A stretch of 11,744 nucleotides of DNA from Rhodobiaceae bacterium (GTDB lineage: Bacteria > Pseudomonadota > Alphaproteobacteria > Parvibaculales > Parvibaculaceae): the NCBI GenBank assembly GCA_002746275.1, contig NVWR01000004.1:25446-37189 (forward strand), written 5' to 3'. The notes beneath the pieces are model-generated. The model was not told the DNA's origin. It ran no database searches and was given only the letters and a program-made list of their open reading frames with translations. The position numbers were made by a program, and so were the translations under genes. Positions 1-7,689 of the stretch are shown piece by piece (the first letter of the stretch is position 1; each line of letters opens with the position of its first letter).

Positions 1-263
1 TCCACGGCCCCTTTTTTGTAGTGCGCCCGGACCGAGCGGATGGAGGTTGGAATGATCGTGCCCAGTGATGTGCCAACTGCCAAATGCATGCGCACACTTT
101 CATCAATCCCGATCAGGGTGAACACGTGAAACAGCACCGGCACAATGACAATGCCGCCGCCGACACCCAACAGGCCCGCGATCAATCCGGCAATGACGCC
201 GGTTACCAGCAATGCCCCTGCGAACATAAAAAGTTCGTCTAACGCCAGCCCCATAAATTCCAC
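1..263 (-). CDS. TauE/SafE-family sulfite/anion exporter, N-terminal part (cut by window edge)
   Basis: This is the first 87 codons of a membrane protein read on the minus strand and truncated by the left edge of the window. Hydrophobic segments fill roughly residues 11-32 and 37-52. Between them is the Gly-rich motif LLGVGGGIVIVPVL (about residues 31-44), which is typical of the first repeat of TauE/SafE (DUF81) permeases. These are inner-membrane carriers linked to export of sulfite, sulfoacetate or other small organic anions; the substrate cannot be read from sequence. The GTG start at 263 is preferred because GGAGAGG lies 9 bases upstream, whereas the next in-frame start, ATG at 254, would have an 18-base spacing. 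The gene begins only 3 bases after the dusA stop, so the two are probably cotranscribed. The family call is firm; the substrate is unknown. Confidence 0.85.
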   Translation of the reverse strand, partial: MEFMGLALDELFMFAGALLVTGVIAGLIAGLLGVGGGIVIVPVLFHVFTLIGIDESVRMHLAVGTSLGTIIPTSIRSVRAHYKKGAV

Positions 264-266
264 GAC

Positions 267-1256
267 TTATATCCTCTCCAAGACGGGCTCGGCTGCGCTC
301 ACTTTCGCTGCAGCCTCTATAACAACCTGTACGTCCGCGCCGGGCTTGTGTGCATTCTCACTCAAATGCCGCCGCCATGCGCGCGCACCGGGCAAGCCCT
401 GAAAGATACCCAGAATGTGACGGGTCATGGCATTGAGCGGCACGCCTTCTGCCAAGCGGCGTGAGAGATACGGCAAAAACGCTTCAACAATTTCGTGGCG
501 TGTGCGCACCGGTGCTGTGGAGCCGAATATCCGCTGGTCCACGTCGGCCAACACATAAGGCCGCTCATAGGCCATGCGCCCCATCATCACCCCATCAACC
601 TGGGTCAGGTGTTGTTCGGTCTCATCAATGGAGGAGACCCCGCCGTTCAGGCAGATTTCAAGGTCGGGATAGGTGCGCTTCATCTCATAGACCAGATCAT
701 AATCGAGAGGCGGAACGGTTCTGTTTTCTTTCGGCGACAGTCCCTCGAGCCAGGCCTTGCGGGCATGCACAATGAAGGTATGGCATCCCGCCGCCCGGCT
801 CTTTTCGATTAAGTTCGGCAGAGCCTCGCGCGGGTCCTGATCGTCCACTCCGATGCGGCACTTCACGGTCACAGGCAGGGCAACCGCCTCGCGCATGGCC
901 GCCACACATTCGGCAACCAGATCTGGCTCTTTCATCAGACAAGCGCCAAAACGACCCGACTGCACGCGGTCAGACGGACAGCCCACATTGAGGTTGATTT
1001 CGTCATAGCCAAAGCCTTCGGCAATACGAGCTGCCTCGCAAAGCTCGGCTGCGTTGCTTCCGCCCAGTTGCAGGGCAACAGGGTGTTCTTCAGCGTCAAA
1101 GCCCAGCAGATAGTCTCTGTCCCCATGAATGATCGCAGGCGCTGTCACCATCTCTGTATAGAGAAGCGCGCGCGCAGAAATCAGCCGCAGGAAAAACCGA
1201 TCATGGCGATCGGTCCAGTCCATCATGGGTGCGACTGAAAAGCGGTGCGTTTCCAT
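267..1256 (-). CDS. dusA: tRNA-dihydrouridine synthase A
   Basis: This is a 329-residue flavoenzyme that reduces specific uridines in the tRNA D-loop to dihydrouridine with FMN and NADPH, in the cytoplasm. The sequence follows E. coli DusA closely. It has the N-terminal [13 protein letters not shown]-barrel start (residues 9-18), YTEMV (33-37), LQLGG (62-66), and [20 protein letters not shown] (88-107) with the catalytic Cys93. Further on are VKCRIGVDD (131-139), [16 protein letters not shown] (164-179), the LNGGV phosphate-binding strand (203-207) and [13 protein letters not shown] (221-233). The DusA-specific SPKENR and GRxAYxxP segments separate it from DusB and DusC. Length is normal for the family. 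The ATG at 1256 gives [10 protein letters not shown], in register with the usual N-terminus; no in-frame ATG is seen just upstream. The gene is divergent from the heme operon and is followed directly by the TauE-like gene. Confidence 0.96.
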   Translation of the reverse strand: METHRFSVAPMMDWTDRHDRFFLRLISARALLYTEMVTAPAIIHGDRDYLLGFDAEEHPVALQLGGSNAAELCEAARIAEGFGYDEINLNVGCPSDRVQSGRFGACLMKEPDLVAECVAAMREAVALPVTVKCRIGVDDQDPREALPNLIEKSRAAGCHTFIVHARKAWLEGLSPKENRTVPPLDYDLVYEMKRTYPDLEICLNGGVSSIDETEQHLTQVDGVMMGRMAYERPYVLADVDQRIFGSTAPVRTRHEIVEAFLPYLSRRLAEGVPLNAMTRHILGIFQGLPGARAWRRHLSENAHKPGADVQVVIEAAAKVSAAEPVLERI

Positions 1257-1264
1257 ACGGGCTT

Positions 1265-1351
1265 CTAGACCTTGGCGGTTTTCCTCGCAAGTCTGGCATC
1301 GAGGCTCATGATGGCCCTTATCAGCTCACCGGCCTTTGCCCGGACTCCCAT
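1265..1351 (-). CDS. possible 28-residue small ORF or leader peptide upstream of dusA
   Basis: A short minus-strand reading frame starts with ATG at 1351 and ends with TAG at 1265-1267, eight bases before the dusA start. A GGGAG sequence lies 5 bases upstream of the ATG, which is a plausible ribosome binding site. The peptide begins [15 protein letters not shown] and is basic and amphipathic, with no signal peptide or membrane segment. I do not recognise it. It could be a translated leader coupled to dusA, the remnant of a lost gene, or chance; an ORF of this size is expected by chance in GC-rich DNA. The only support is the ribosome-site-like spacing and the position. Confidence 0.2.
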   Translation of the reverse strand: MGVRAKAGELIRAIMSLDARLARKTAKV

Positions 1352-1407
1352 GATTTCTCCCAAAAAACGGCCATCTCCCCTTCAAAGCGCACCGATAACC
1401 ATACATT

Positions 1408-1440
1408 TTACTTGCAAGTAATATTGATTCTTAATAAGAA
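1408..1440 (+). promoter_or_regulatory. AT-rich candidate operator/promoter of the hmu operon with two dyads
   Basis: A perfect 14-base palindrome, TTACTTGCAAGTAA, occupies 1408-1421. A second inverted repeat, TTCTT-AAT-AAGAA, occupies 1428-1440. The two centres are about 19-20 bases apart, close to two helical turns, so both would face the same side of the DNA. They lie about 95-125 bases before the hmuR start, where an iron- or heme-responsive repressor (Fur, Irr or RirA type) would be expected to act. Neither dyad is a clear match to the classical Fur box as I know it, so the regulator is left open. TTGCAA at 1412-1417 could serve as a weak -35 element, but no convincing -10 follows at the right spacing. 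Confidence 0.4.
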
Positions 1441-1533
1441 GAAGAAAAGGCACCCTCAGAGATCCTGAAGAATTTTCGGGGGGCCATCGGCTCGCGGTGC
1501 GAGTGCGTCTTAGTAGTTTTACGGGGTGTCAAG

Positions 1534-3753
1534 GTGACAAAAATTCAAATGGCTAATCAGACGAAGAGTGCCGCGCAGTCGGCGAAGCTGATCAAACGAC
1601 TTCGGGCAACCACGATGTTCACGCCCACGACACTGGGGGCGGCCCTTCTTGCGGGTTTGCTGACTGGGGGCGCACAGACGGCGCAAGCAGCAGATGGAGC
1701 AGAACGTGTCGCACCGATCAGTGTCACGGCCACGCGGACGCCAATGGAAGCGTTCAGCGTACCTGGTCTGGTGACGGTCAAGGGCGCACAGGAAATTGCA
1801 GACGAAATTCCCTCCAATCTGGGTGACCTGTTTGACAATGTACCGGGCGTAACGGCGGTTGGTGGACCTCGCCGTACGGGTGAAGTCCCCACAATTCGTG
1901 GCTTCTCTGGTCCTGATGTGATCATCACCATCGACGGCACACGGCAGAATTTCATCTCCGGCCATGACGGCCGCGTCTTCGTGGACCCGGCTTTTCTCGG
2001 TGGGTTGGAGATCGTGCGTGGATCAAGCTCCGCACTCTACGGCTCCGGCGGTACGGGTGGGGTTATTGCTCTGCGTACTTTGACTGCCAAAGATCTGCTC
2101 AATCCTGGGGAGCGCTTCGGGGCGACCTTTGGAACCAGCTACAGAAGTGGCAATCAGGAAATATCAGAACGCCTTCTCGCTTACGCCAAGCCCACAGATG
2201 ATGTCGATCTCTTCGCTGGCTTCGTGTTGCGCCAATCGGATGATATTCGGCTGGGTAACGGCTTTGAGCTCGACTCTGACGACGACATTATTTCAGGTCT
2301 TGTAAAAGGTACTTTCGACCTCGGGCGTGGCCAGAGTGTTCGGTTGTCTTGGCAGCGCTTCGCCAATGATGCGCGCGAGCCTGGCAATGGTCAGGACGCG
2401 ACCGGCACGCTCACCGAAAAAGATATCAATAGCGAGACATTCTCTCTTGCCTATACGATGAAACCGTCGGGGCAAAATCTGGTTGACCTAGAAATCCAGG
2501 CGTACAAGTCCATCAACTCTGTTGATGAAGTTGAGCTTGAAGGGGCAAGTGCTGGTGCGATACTTCAGCGCTCACTTGAGACCCTTGGCTTCGGTGTCAC
2601 CAACACCAGCCGGTTTATGCTTAGCGATGATGTGGCTCTTGCGCTGACCGCTGGGTTTGAAATCTATCGCGAAGATGCCGCCGGTGCCCGCGATGGCGGC
2701 GTGCGCGGTGGTGTGGTGTCGGGTGAGCAGGATTTCTCCGGCTATTTCGTGCAGACCGCTTTCACCTGGTTCTCCCCTTTTGGATTGCCTGATGGAGAGC
2801 TATCGCTCACACCGGGCGTCCGTTATGACTCATTCGATAATACGGATGAAGCGGGCACAAAGGCGTCCGACAGCCAGCTTTCTCCAAAAGTCACGGCTCG
2901 GTTTGCTCCTGTCGAATGGGGCTTTGTATACGGGTCTTACGCAGATGCTTTCCGCGCGCCCCGGCTGGATGAATTGTTCCCGACTGGCGTGCATTTCCCC
3001 GCTTTCGGTCCGACCGGATTGACTGGTTTCAATACATTCATTTCCAACACCACCTTGAAGCCTCAGAGCACCTCAACGCTTGAGTTTGGAGCGGGCCTTG
3101 AATTTGAAGATATATTTGATGCCAACGATATTTTCCAGGTGAAGGCCGGTTACTACACCATCGACGGTGAGGACTTCCTCTCTACGGAAGTTATCCAGAA
3201 CGCCGACCTGAGCAACCCGCAGTTTTTCCCAGGGCCTCTTGCTCCAGGCTTTACCTGTTTTGCGTTTGTTTCAACGGCAACCAATCCAGGGGGCTGTGGC
3301 GGAACGACCCAGATCGTCAATATTCCAGACGCAGAGATTTCCGGATTTGAACTTGATGCAACCTACGACACCTCACGGTGGCGCGTTCAGGTTGGTGCTC
3401 AAACGATGGAAACAGAGAACACAGCGACTGGAGAGCCTATCGGTATCGAGCAGTCTGATCAGGTCACTGTTGATGTGCGGGTCAAACTTCCAGAGTTCGC
3501 CTCCTTCCTCGGCTGGCGGGCGACTTTCGCAGACTCTTTCCGCGAAGGAACTGTCACAACCGATTTCCGCGACAGCTATCAGTTGCACGAAATCTATGCA
3601 CGCTGGCGTCCAGAAGACGGAGCTCTTTCAGGCTTCAGCCTGGGCGTGACGGCAGAAAATCTCTTTGACGAGGAATACCAGCGCGTGTCTTCAAGCACGC
3701 TGGAAGAGGGGCGCAGCATCCTCGTTGACCTTACATACTCCCTCAAATGGTGA
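1534..3753 (+). CDS. hmuR: TonB-dependent outer-membrane heme/hemoglobin receptor
   Basis: This is a 739-residue outer-membrane receptor that binds heme, or heme carried by protein, and passes it to the periplasm using TonB energy. A long signal peptide with a basic region (K18-R24) and hydrophobic core (about 32-46) ends at AQA, with cleavage expected after residue 52. The TonB box is PISVTATRTP (61-70). The plug (about 70-185) includes VPTIRGFSGPDVIITIDGTR (118-137) and the VRGSSSALYGSGGTGGV signature (161-177). The barrel contains the heme-receptor FRAP box in AFRAPRLDELF (472-482), and the protein ends in an aromatic residue (Trp739), as outer-membrane barrels do. His144 in the plug and His487 just after FRAP are candidate heme ligands. 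The usual NPNL motif is NTTL here (505-508). GTG at 1534 has GGGG 7 bases upstream; ATG at 1549, preceded by AAGGTGA, is an alternative start with the same signal peptide. It is the first gene of the operon. Confidence 0.94.
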   Translation: MTKIQMANQTKSAAQSAKLIKRLRATTMFTPTTLGAALLAGLLTGGAQTAQAADGAERVAPISVTATRTPMEAFSVPGLVTVKGAQEIADEIPSNLGDLFDNVPGVTAVGGPRRTGEVPTIRGFSGPDVIITIDGTRQNFISGHDGRVFVDPAFLGGLEIVRGSSSALYGSGGTGGVIALRTLTAKDLLNPGERFGATFGTSYRSGNQEISERLLAYAKPTDDVDLFAGFVLRQSDDIRLGNGFELDSDDDIISGLVKGTFDLGRGQSVRLSWQRFANDAREPGNGQDATGTLTEKDINSETFSLAYTMKPSGQNLVDLEIQAYKSINSVDEVELEGASAGAILQRSLETLGFGVTNTSRFMLSDDVALALTAGFEIYREDAAGARDGGVRGGVVSGEQDFSGYFVQTAFTWFSPFGLPDGELSLTPGVRYDSFDNTDEAGTKASDSQLSPKVTARFAPVEWGFVYGSYADAFRAPRLDELFPTGVHFPAFGPTGLTGFNTFISNTTLKPQSTSTLEFGAGLEFEDIFDANDIFQVKAGYYTIDGEDFLSTEVIQNADLSNPQFFPGPLAPGFTCFAFVSTATNPGGCGGTTQIVNIPDAEISGFELDATYDTSRWRVQVGAQTMETENTATGEPIGIEQSDQVTVDVRVKLPEFASFLGWRATFADSFREGTVTTDFRDSYQLHEIYARWRPEDGALSGFSLGVTAENLFDEEYQRVSSSTLEEGRSILVDLTYSLKW

Positions 3754-3768
3754 TCAGAAGGACCACAT

Positions 3769-4827
3769 ATGATGACCACAAAACTAGACGAGCTTCGCAC
3801 TCGCATCGCTGAAGAACGCAGCAAGACCCCTGACCTTCGGGCCAGGGATCTTGCTAAGGCGCTGGATATTTCGGAGGCCGAACTTGTCGGCTCCGAGGTG
3901 GGGAAGACAGCAACACGGCTTACTGGACCGTGGTCCGAAGTCATCACCACGTTCGGCAATTTGGGCCGCGTTATGGCGCTGACGCGTAACGAAGGTGTTG
4001 TCCACGAAAAAGTGGGCGAATATGCGAACATGTCATTCGGTAAGCATGGCGGTATTGTTCTCAACCATGACATCGACCTCCGCCTGTTTTTGGGCAGCTG
4101 GGAGTTCGGGTTTGCTGTTGCAGAGGAAACCCGCTCCGGCCCACGACGCAGTCTGCAGTTCTTCGGTCAAGATGGCACCGCGGTGCATAAAGTTTATATG
4201 CGCCCGGAGAGCAATAACGCTGCCTATGATGCGTTGGTGGATCAGTTCCGCCACGAAGATCAGGCCTCTCTCATTACCGTGACGCCTCTTCCCACTCCTG
4301 AGCCTGACCGTCCAGATGCCGATATCGATACGGAAGCCATGCTCACCAGGTGGTCGAAGCTAAAAGATGTCCATGACTTCTTTCCCATGCTTCGCAAATA
4401 CAAGGTTGGACGCCAACAGGCTGTTCGGCTTGCTGAGGGTCGCTTCTCCCAACGTGCACCGCTTGATTCAGCCACCAAGCTGCTTCACATGGCTGCCGAC
4501 AGAGAAACTCCGATCATGGCGTTTGTGGGCAACAAGGGGCTCATCCAAATCCACACAGGCACGGTTAAAGACATTCAACCTCGTGGACCGTGGATCAACG
4601 TTCTTGATGACGGCTTTAACCTGCACCTGCGGACAGACTTTGTGAAAGAAGCCTGGGTCGTGCGCAAGCCAACCAAAGATGGAGAAGTCACGTCTGTCGA
4701 ACTGTACGATGCGGACGGTGCGATGCTGATCCAGTTCTTTGGTCAACGCAGCGAAGGCAATGCCGAGCTTGATGCCTGGCGCGGCATCATCTCGGAAGGT
4801 GTTCTGGGCGACGGAGTTGCGGCATGA
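3769..4827 (+). CDS. hmuS: heme-degrading/heme-trafficking protein, HemS/HmuS family
   Basis: This is a 352-residue cytoplasmic protein of the HemS/ChuS/HmuS family, which receives imported heme and either breaks it down or hands it on. It is built of two similar halves. Each has a strand-rich core ending in a matching signature, seen as LQFFGQDGTAVHKVY (129-143) in the first half and IQFFGQRSEGN (321-331) in the second. The likely proximal heme ligand is His202 in KDVHDFFPMLRKYKVGRQQA (199-218), equivalent by motif to His196 of HemS and His193 of ChuS. Length matches the family. It starts 15 bases after the hmuR stop, with AGAAGGA (3756-3762) spaced 6 bases from ATG 3769; a second ATG follows immediately. 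Its place right behind the receptor supports the role. Whether it is an oxygenase, a reductive enzyme or a chaperone cannot be told. Confidence 0.94.
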   Translation: MMTTKLDELRTRIAEERSKTPDLRARDLAKALDISEAELVGSEVGKTATRLTGPWSEVITTFGNLGRVMALTRNEGVVHEKVGEYANMSFGKHGGIVLNHDIDLRLFLGSWEFGFAVAEETRSGPRRSLQFFGQDGTAVHKVYMRPESNNAAYDALVDQFRHEDQASLITVTPLPTPEPDRPDADIDTEAMLTRWSKLKDVHDFFPMLRKYKVGRQQAVRLAEGRFSQRAPLDSATKLLHMAADRETPIMAFVGNKGLIQIHTGTVKDIQPRGPWINVLDDGFNLHLRTDFVKEAWVVRKPTKDGEVTSVELYDADGAMLIQFFGQRSEGNAELDAWRGIISEGVLGDGVAA

Positions 4828-5771
4828 TCACCCGTCGCACGTTGCTGTCTCTCACAGGGGCGGGCGTTGGTGGAGTTATTCTTCCAGCGGCGTTCGGTTC
4901 CGGTGCTTGGGCTGTCGGGCAATCCGGCACCCTTCCCTCGCGGATTGTGTCTGCGGGGGGAGCCATCACTGAGACGCTGTTTGCTCTTGGTCTGGAAGAT
5001 CGGATTGTCGCTGTAGACACAACGAGCACTTATCCTCACGCGGCTATGGCTCTCCCAAAAATTGGGTACCTGCGGCAACTTTCAGCCGAAGGTCTGCTCT
5101 CAGTCCGTCCCGACCTCGTCGTGCTCTCAAGTGAGGCAGGGCCACCGGCTGCCATTGAACAACTCAAAGCATCCGGCATTCCTCTCGTGATCATTGAAGC
5201 GGAATGGTCGCCTGAAGGTATTGCACGGCAAATCACGGAAGTTGGTGTCGCTGTTGGAGCAGAGGAACCAGCGCTTGAATTGGCGTCCCGCGTGAGCGGT
5301 CAATTTGAAACGCTGGCGGCAACGCTGCCTGACGTGCGCGACCAGAAGATGCTTTTGCTCCTCTCCGCCGGAACGGGTCCGTTGCTGGCTGCGGGAACCA
5401 ATACGGCGGCCGACGCCATCATGAAGCTGGCAGGGGGAGGCACCGCCCTCCCCGACATGGAAGGTTACAAGCCGGTTTCGATTGAACCCATCCTCGCAGC
5501 TGATCCAGATTGGATCATCCTGCCGAGCCATGTGGCAAGGGCTCTGGGTGGGCACGACGGGGTTAGCAGTCTGGAAGTGATTACGCGCACGCGGGCCGGG
5601 GTACAAGGCCGTGTAGCGATCATCGACAGTCTCTACCTGTTGGGTTTTGGGATACGGACCGCGCAGGCGGCCGCCGATCTTGCCACGCTTCTTTATCCAG
5701 ACGCTGGCATCCCTGCTCTGGGACGCCCCTCCATCCCCTCACCCAGTGTCATGATTGCAGGTGCCGGATGA
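4824..5771 (+). CDS. hmuT: periplasmic heme-binding protein of the hmu ABC transporter
   Basis: This is a 315-residue class III substrate-binding protein that carries heme from the receptor to the permease. The N-terminus ITRRTLLSLTGAG has two adjacent arginines (R4, R5) before a hydrophobic stretch and ends near GAWA (27-30), so the signal looks like a Tat signal rather than a plain Sec one. The mature part starts with the family strand RIVSAGGAITETLFALGL (40-57). Tyr82 in GYLRQLSAEG (81-90) matches the tyrosine heme ligand of ShuT and PhuT. RPDLVVLSSEAGP (95-107) and the C-terminal lobe with DPDWIILPS are also typical. The ATGA overlap with the hmuS stop implies translational coupling, with GGAG 7 bases upstream of the ATG. 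Heme specificity rests on Tyr82 and the operon; the fold alone would also fit B12 or siderophore carriers. Confidence 0.94.
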   Translation: MITRRTLLSLTGAGVGGVILPAAFGSGAWAVGQSGTLPSRIVSAGGAITETLFALGLEDRIVAVDTTSTYPHAAMALPKIGYLRQLSAEGLLSVRPDLVVLSSEAGPPAAIEQLKASGIPLVIIEAEWSPEGIARQITEVGVAVGAEEPALELASRVSGQFETLAATLPDVRDQKMLLLLSAGTGPLLAAGTNTAADAIMKLAGGGTALPDMEGYKPVSIEPILAADPDWIILPSHVARALGGHDGVSSLEVITRTRAGVQGRVAIIDSLYLLGFGIRTAQAAADLATLLYPDAGIPALGRPSIPSPSVMIAGAG

Positions 5772-6847
5772 GTGTCCTTGCTGTCCAGAGGACGCAGGGA
5801 AGAGACCTTACGGAAATTCTACGTCGATTAACCCTGCCGATCCTCATTCTCTTGATGGTTGGTGGAATAGCAGCCGGTCTTCTGCAAGGGGCTGCGTCGC
5901 TGTCTCTGAGCGACCTCAGCCGCGTTTTGTGGGAGGTCCTCACCCAGGCACAGCCAACGGATCAGGTGGCGCATGCGATCCTGCTGGAAATTCGAGCGCC
6001 GCGGGTCGTTCTCGGCGTCATGGTTGGGGCCACGCTCGCGGTTTCAGGAACCATTTTGCAGGCCCTGTTCCGCAACCCTCTCGCGGAAGCTGGCATTATT
6101 GGTGTCTCTGCCGGGGCCAGTGCGGCGGCTGTTGCCACCATTGTGCTTGGCGGCGCCTTTGCAGCTCTTGGACCCTTGATCTTGTACGCACTGCCGGTGG
6201 CGGCCTTTGTCGGCGGCCTGATCGCCACGCTCCTGGTCATGGCTGTTGCCCGGGTGGGTGGCCAGTCTTCAATGTCGACCATGTTGCTCGGTGGCATCGC
6301 CGTGTCTGCACTCGGTGGCGCGCTGATGGGCCTGATGATGTTCCTCAGCAATGACGAACAGTTGCGCTCTATTACATTCTGGATGCTGGGGAGCCTCGGC
6401 GCTGCGACCTGGACCACCATTGTCCCCGCTCTCGCCATGATGGCTGTGATGCTTGGGGCTATGCCCGCCCTCATGCGCCGCCTCAATCTCATTTTGCTGG
6501 GGGAACGTGAAGCCCTCTCTCTTGGCCTGAAAGTCGACGTGTTCAAAAATGTCTGTGTGACCCTGGTCGCGGCTGGCGTGGGCGCGGCGGTTGCGGTCTC
6601 AGGAACGATCGGCTTTGTTGGCATTGTCGTGCCCCATCTTTTGCGGTTTGTGGTTGGGCCTGATCACCGGGTTCTGATGCCCGCATCAGCTATCGGGGGG
6701 GCCGCGCTTCTGCTGTGGGCAGATGTGGTCGCCCGCACGCTGGCCCCGCCTGCGGAACTTCCTATTGGTGTTCTCACAGCTCTGCTAGGTGCCCCTTTCT
6801 TCCTCTGGCTTCTGCGCCGGGCGACACGAGAAGGAGCCGCGTGGTGA
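5768..6847 (+). CDS. hmuU: heme ABC transporter permease, FecCD family
   Basis: This is a 359-residue inner-membrane permease of the BtuC/FecCD/HmuU type; two copies form the heme channel. About ten hydrophobic segments are spread along the protein, the first at roughly 22-41. The family motif RAPRVVLGVMVGATLAVSG (76-94) followed by LQALFRNPLAEAGIIGVSAG (97-116) is clear. The cytoplasmic coupling loop LLGEREALSLGL (243-254) should contact the ATPase, and SGTIGFVGIVVPHLLRFVVG (278-297) is the other strong signature. Length is slightly above the usual 320-350 because of a polar N-terminal tail of about 20 residues. The gene overlaps the hmuT stop by 4 bases (ATGA) and has an AGG 6 bases upstream. 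Confidence 0.96.
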   Translation: MSVLAVQRTQGRDLTEILRRLTLPILILLMVGGIAAGLLQGAASLSLSDLSRVLWEVLTQAQPTDQVAHAILLEIRAPRVVLGVMVGATLAVSGTILQALFRNPLAEAGIIGVSAGASAAAVATIVLGGAFAALGPLILYALPVAAFVGGLIATLLVMAVARVGGQSSMSTMLLGGIAVSALGGALMGLMMFLSNDEQLRSITFWMLGSLGAATWTTIVPALAMMAVMLGAMPALMRRLNLILLGEREALSLGLKVDVFKNVCVTLVAAGVGAAVAVSGTIGFVGIVVPHLLRFVVGPDHRVLMPASAIGGAALLLWADVVARTLAPPAELPIGVLTALLGAPFFLWLLRRATREGAAW

Positions 6848-7674
6848 AACTGAACGCCCATCAAATTAATGTCGACCTTGGTGCCCAACGGGTTTTGCAC
6901 GACATTTCATTGAGCGTGGAACCGGGTGAATTTCTGGTCATTCTCGGTCCCAACGGGGCGGGGAAGTCGACCCTACTCAACGTGTTGAGTGGCGAACGTG
7001 TGGCAGATGCGGGAACGGCCTCTCTTGATGGCATTGCCCTGCACGAGTTCACACCGCTCGAGCTTGCCCGCAAGAGGGCTTTGATGTTGCAACGGGCGTC
7101 CCTGACATTCCCGTTCGTTGTTCGAGATGTTGTCGCTATGGGGCGGGAACCTTTTCTCGACGATGGAGATGTAAAAGCTGACGAGACGGCTGTCGACTGG
7201 GCGCTGGAGGCAACGGATATGCATTCGCTGCAGCAGCGCCCCTACACAAAATTGTCGGGGGGAGAGCAGCAGCGGGTTCAGCTCGCGCGCGTACTGGCAC
7301 AAATCTGGCGCTCTTCAAACGACGAAGCACGGTTTCTTCTTCTCGATGAACCCACGTCGAGCCTTGATCTGGCACACCAGCACACCACCATGCGCCTCGC
7401 GCACAAGCTGACGACCCAAGGTGTGGGAGCAGTCGCGGTTGTCCACGATCTCAATCTCGCAGCACTTTACGCAACAAAAATTGCCCTGCTTTCTCAGGGC
7501 CATCTGGTCGCCCTCGGCACACCAGATCAAATATTGGTGCCAGACCTCATCTCAGAGGTTTTTGGCATATCCGTCACCCAAGTTCGCGACGAAGCATCGG
7601 GCCGCACTCTCATTGTGCCCGTCGGTTTGTATTCAGACGCAACACGACCGGCCCCGCTGCAGGCCGCACAATAA
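6844..7674 (+). CDS. hmuV: heme ABC transporter ATP-binding protein
   Basis: This 276-residue ATPase drives HmuTU-mediated heme import. All nucleotide-binding motifs are present: Walker A GPNGAGKST (35-43), Q-loop Gln83 in LMLQRAS, signature LSGGEQQR (137-144), Walker B FLLLDEP (164-170), D-loop SSLD (172-175) and switch His201 in VVHDLNLA. These make it catalytically competent. The frame stays open much further upstream, but homology begins at VKLNAHQINV. AAGGAG at 6831-6836 lies 7 bases from the second of two adjacent GTG codons, so GTG 6844 is chosen; it forms a GTGA overlap with the hmuU stop. GTG 6841 is less well spaced (4 bases). Confidence 0.95.
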   Translation: MKLNAHQINVDLGAQRVLHDISLSVEPGEFLVILGPNGAGKSTLLNVLSGERVADAGTASLDGIALHEFTPLELARKRALMLQRASLTFPFVVRDVVAMGREPFLDDGDVKADETAVDWALEATDMHSLQQRPYTKLSGGEQQRVQLARVLAQIWRSSNDEARFLLLDEPTSSLDLAHQHTTMRLAHKLTTQGVGAVAVVHDLNLAALYATKIALLSQGHLVALGTPDQILVPDLISEVFGISVTQVRDEASGRTLIVPVGLYSDATRPAPLQAAQ

Positions 7675-7689
7675 TCTGGAGGTCCTCTT

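Larger units (their letters stand above)
1257..1533. other. divergent intergenic region between dusA and hmuR
   Basis: These 277 bases separate two diverging genes and must hold the promoter of the heme operon and probably that of dusA. The half near dusA has ordinary base content and contains only the doubtful small ORF. Positions about 1400-1450 are strikingly AT-rich compared with the rest of the window and carry the two dyads listed separately. The hmuR leader also contains a 5-bp stem with a 3-base loop, CTCGC (1491-1495) and GCGAG (1499-1503), about 30 bases before the start. It lacks a T-tract, so it is not a terminator. I found no hemP-like small gene and no clear textbook -35/-10 pair. 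Confidence 0.6.

Noticed and set aside
145..402. Plus-strand open frame across the dusA/TauE junction
   Set aside because: It spans the ends of two good minus-strand genes and has a Pro/Thr/Ser-rich shadow composition.
1491..1503. CTCGC-GGT-GCGAG hairpin in the hmuR leader, considered as a riboswitch or RNA thermometer
   Set aside because: The stem is short, does not cover the ribosome binding site, and no larger conserved RNA architecture is visible around it.
1257..1533. hemP/hmuP-like small gene, often found near heme receptors
   Set aside because: Checking the intergenic region gave no frame resembling the short Arg-rich HemP pattern.
5755..6354. Plus-strand open frame (199 codons) overlapping hmuU in another frame
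   Set aside because: It is Trp/Cys/Gly/Arg-rich without a domain, and it competes with the well-conserved hmuU frame.
5962..6624. Minus-strand open frame (220 codons) opposite hmuU
   Set aside because: Its Ala/Thr/Pro/Arg-rich composition is the mirror of the hydrophobic permease codons; no family motif and no ribosome site supports it.
6715..6843. Upstream extension of the hmuV frame to an ATG at 6715
   Set aside because: The extra 43 residues lie inside the hmuU coding region, are not like any ABC ATPase N-terminus, and a well-spaced AAGGAG points to GTG 6844.
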